Part shown: positions 8,614-10,317 of the stretch, piece after piece
Layout of the letters: each line of letters opens with the position of its first letter
Numbering within the stretch: the stretch's first letter is position 1
Origin: Isotricha intestinalis
Taxonomy: Eukaryota; Ciliophora; Litostomatea; Vestibuliferida; Isotrichidae
NCBI GenBank assembly: GCA_023807065.1
Contig: JAJJLU010004693.1
Coordinates: forward strand, 1-10,317
Length of the DNA stretch: 10,317 nt
Direction of reading: 5' to 3'
Made by a program: the position numbers and the translations under genes
The notes under the pieces: model-generated
The model's input: the letters and a program-made list of their open reading frames with translations, nothing else
Told to the model about the DNA's origin: nothing
Database searches by the model: none

Positions 8614-8847
8614 TTAAGATTTATTTCTTTTTTCTTGTCTTTCTTTTTCATAAGAAGCAGAATCAAATTTTTGTCTTTGATTTTCTCTTTTTCTTTCTTG
8701 AACTTTTGGTTCAATATTTTCACATTGTTTAGTTAATTCATTTATATCATAATCCATCCCCTAAAATAATTAATATTATTAGTTTACTTCTCCTTCTTCT
8801 TCATCATCAACATCAATAACTATTCCATTATCTTCTTCGTCGCTCAT
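8614..8847 (-). CDS. two-exon 68-aa acidic/charged protein with endosulfine-like FDSA motif
   Basis: Exon 1 (8847-8788) encodes MSDEEDNGIVIDVDDEEEGE. Reading on without splicing hits TAA two codons later. Removing the 27-nt GT...AG segment at 8787-8761 joins exon 2 (8760-8614) in frame: GMDYDINELTKQCENIEP, then KVQERKRENQRQKFDSASY, then EKERQEKRNKS and TAA. The product would be 68 aa and soluble. I9-V-I-D-V13 followed by D-D-E-E-E resembles a SUMO-interacting motif. F-D-S-A-S-Y after a basic helix recalls the F-D-S-[GA]-D-Y core of endosulfine/ARPP19, inhibitors of PP2A-B55 activated by phosphorylation of that Ser. The Asp is Ser here and the flanks are divergent, so this assignment is weak. 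Alternatively, exon 2 could be translated alone from ATG 8757. Confidence 0.68.
8761..8787 (-). other. 27-nt spliceosomal intron
   Basis: On the - strand the segment begins GTAAACTAATAATA and ends TTATTTTAG, is 25/27 A+T, and contains in-frame TAA. Its removal keeps the reading frame between two clearly charged coding exons. Its size and GTA...TAG ends fit the very short introns of ciliates. Confidence 0.72.
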
Positions 8848-8942
8848 TTTTTTTATATTAATTATATAAAAAAAAGGACTATTTAAATTAAATCAAATTA
8901 AAAGTATTTATTTATAAATTACTATTTATTTAAACAAAATAA

Positions 8943-9197
8943 ATGATTAAAACATTAATAGATAAAACAAATAAACATTATTTAAAAGGAAAAATTTATT
9001 TGATATCATCTGAATTATCTTTTAAAATTTTTTTTGAATAAGATTTATTTGGTTTATTATTAGGTAGGTCCTTTAAATGAATTATTCCTATAACTTTGCC
9101 TTCTTATTTAAATTCATATTATCTTTTAGGAATGATTGTCTTTTTTTCAAATTTTTCCAATATTAAAATCTTTATAAATAGGAAGTTCACAATATAA
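8943..9197 (+). pseudogene. decayed coding tract, unrecognised
   Basis: One + frame from ATG 8943 stays protein-like for about 84 codons, with only TAA (9039-9041) and TGA (9078-9080) inside before TAA 9195. It reads MIKTLIDKTNKHYLKGKIYL, ISSELSFKIFFE, stop, DLFGLLLGRSFK, stop, then IIPITLPSYLNSYYLLGMIV, and FFSNFSNIKIFINRKFTI. The mix of Gly, Pro, Ser, Arg and Leu is unlike random AT-rich sequence. Further codons after 9197 continue in the same style with more TAA. I cannot name the family. It may be the eroded remains of a gene on the same strand as the dynein-chain relic that follows. A chance open stretch is the alternative. Confidence 0.4.
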
Positions 9198-9378
9198 ATG
9201 AATAAGTTATATTAAAAACTCTCTCTTCAATATTAAAAGATAAATTAATTTCCAACTTCCTAATCAAATTTTTGACTCTAATAAAATAATTGTTTTCCTT
9301 GTTTATGAATCTATAAAAAGGAAAAAAACAATAATAAAAATAAAAACTAAAAGAAGTAAATTAATAGAAGAAGATTAA

Positions 9379-9742
9379 AACATTTCTAATTACATTAAAA
9401 AGATGCCAAAAAATTCCAAATAAGGAGAATAACAATTATAGATATTTAATTCAATATTTCTCCAAAAAAAAGAGAATAAAAAGATAATAAATTTATCCAA
9501 TAATCTTGATTGAAGGAGTAACAAGAAAAAAAGAGAAATTATTTCTTGTATTAACAATAAATTAAAAGAAAGAAAAGAAAAAGAAAAATTATATACTCAA
9601 TGGTTTTTATAAAAAATTATCAGATAAATCAAATTTGATTGTCTTAAAAGAGGTTTTATATTATTAAGAGTTAAATGAAATTAAAATGAATGTTGTTTTT
9701 TATCAAATTGTTATGAAATTGTTAAATTATATTAAAAGTCAA
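9379..9742 (+). pseudogene. DNALI1: axonemal dynein light-intermediate chain (p28/DNALI1) relic
   Basis: A single + frame from about 9442 reads IFNSIFLQKK (p28 has I-L-N-S-I-L-P-P), then INNKLKERKEKEKLYTQWFL, then KIIR-(TAA)-IKFDCLKRGFILLRV. This follows the p28 signature L-Y-x-Q-x-F-D-E-I-I-R-Q-V-T-I-x-C-x-E-R-G-L-L-L-x-R-V in order. A 2-base loss after GTT 9670-9672 shifts the frame, and NEIKMNVVFYQIVMKLL continues it (p28 D-E-I-R-M-T-I-A-A-Y-Q). The conserved A-R-E-T-G-I-C stretch is missing. In-frame stops lie at 9421, 9430, 9439, 9511, 9610 and 9625. Those at 9610 and 9625 replace conserved Glu and Gln. The C-terminal coiled coil is absent. p28 is a light chain of the single-headed inner-arm dyneins of cilia. 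This copy cannot encode the protein, but it shows the lineage has or had motile cilia. Confidence 0.75.
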
Positions 9743-10317
9743 AGTAAAAATTTTTTAAATTTGATATTAATTATTATGATTTCTTTTTATTTTCACTCAA
9801 CATTTATTTAAAAAAGGAATTTCTTCTTGAAATTTAGTTTTCTCAATATAAACAATAGTTTTCATATTTATATTTAATTTTTATATTTTCTACAATCCAA
9901 TATTTTCATAATCTTTTCTGAAAGAAAGAATAAGATAAAGATGCTTTTAAAGATTAAATCATAACCATTAACTGTTTTTCAAAAGTTTTAAAATTACTAT
10001 AAAATGGATTTTTTATTCATTAGTTTAATATATTTTTTTTCATTTATTTTCTGGTATTTTTTATTCACATATTTCAAATTTTTTATTTTTAATATCAGAG
10101 ATATTAGAAATGTATTATATGTTCTCTTATTCTCTCCTAAATTTTAAAAAGTTTTTATAACTTTAAAATGAAATATAAAAATATAGAAAATGAAATAAAA
10201 AAAAAATATGAAATTATTTTCGAATTAGATATATTAATATTAAAGAAATATTTTATATCTAAATTTTAGGCTAAATATGAATAAAAAAATAAAAAAGAAA
10301 AATCAATAAAGAACATA
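9743..10317. other. AT-rich sequence with a short open frame at the window edge
   Basis: No gene can be supported. The + strand has a 33-codon frame at 10168-10269 (MKYKNIENEIKKKYEIIFEL...) ending at TAG. Beyond it the same frame reads AKYE, TAA, KNKKEKSIKNI to the edge. It could be another eroded charged-coil protein or chance. On the - strand around 10007-10140 there is an open stretch without recognisable similarity. Confidence 0.4.

Noticed and set aside
8511..8732. + strand ORF of 73 aa
   Set aside because: It overlaps exon 2 of the two-exon gene on the opposite strand and is Phe/Leu-rich antisense sequence.

Overview
The window is nuclear DNA of a very AT-rich eukaryote (roughly four fifths A+T). 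The best fit is a ciliated protist, probably a ciliate of the gut or rumen type. Four observations point that way. Intact genes are intron-poor and use TAA stops with the standard code: no TAA, TAG or TGA occurs inside the 1025-codon frame. One gene contains a 27-nt GTA...TAG intron, the tiny AT-rich class typical of ciliates. A decayed copy of an axonemal dynein light-intermediate chain gene (p28/DNALI1) implies an ancestor with cilia. A GC-balanced fragment of a bacterial GH5 cellulase suggests contact with fibre-degrading gut bacteria. The organism assignment is inference, and the cellulase fragment could also be an assembly chimera.

Layout. Positions 1-344 look like a frame-broken coding remnant on the + strand. 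The region 345-582 is the GC-rich cellulase fragment (- strand). Position 639-878 encodes a Cys-rich 79-aa protein with a C-terminal CAAX box (- strand). The region 1776-2042 is the N-lobe of a protein kinase, cut off before the catalytic loop (- strand). The region 2857-3243 is a broken fragment of Cdc48/p97 (+ strand). The region 3761-6838 encodes a large type II membrane glycoprotein with a recurring L-R-x-L motif (- strand). It is followed by three more - strand genes. One is a protein of 149 aa with a SUMO-interaction-like motif and a C2HC finger (7105-7554). The next is an acidic, unrecognised protein of 166 aa (7652-8152). The last is a two-exon 68-aa protein with an endosulfine-like motif (8614-8847). 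Beyond them lie two decayed + strand coding tracts, one unrecognised (8943-9197) and one p28/DNALI1 (9379-9742). The window ends in AT-rich sequence with an unconvincing short ORF.

All five apparently intact genes lie on the - strand. Four of the six remnants lie on the + strand. The genes do not form an obvious pathway. Two of the small proteins carry SUMO-interaction-like motifs, and one of these also has a ubiquitin-binding-type finger, which hints at nuclear signalling but does not prove it. The most striking property of the window is the density of gene relics between intact genes. No tRNA, rRNA, CRISPR array, telomere repeat or intact transposon was seen.
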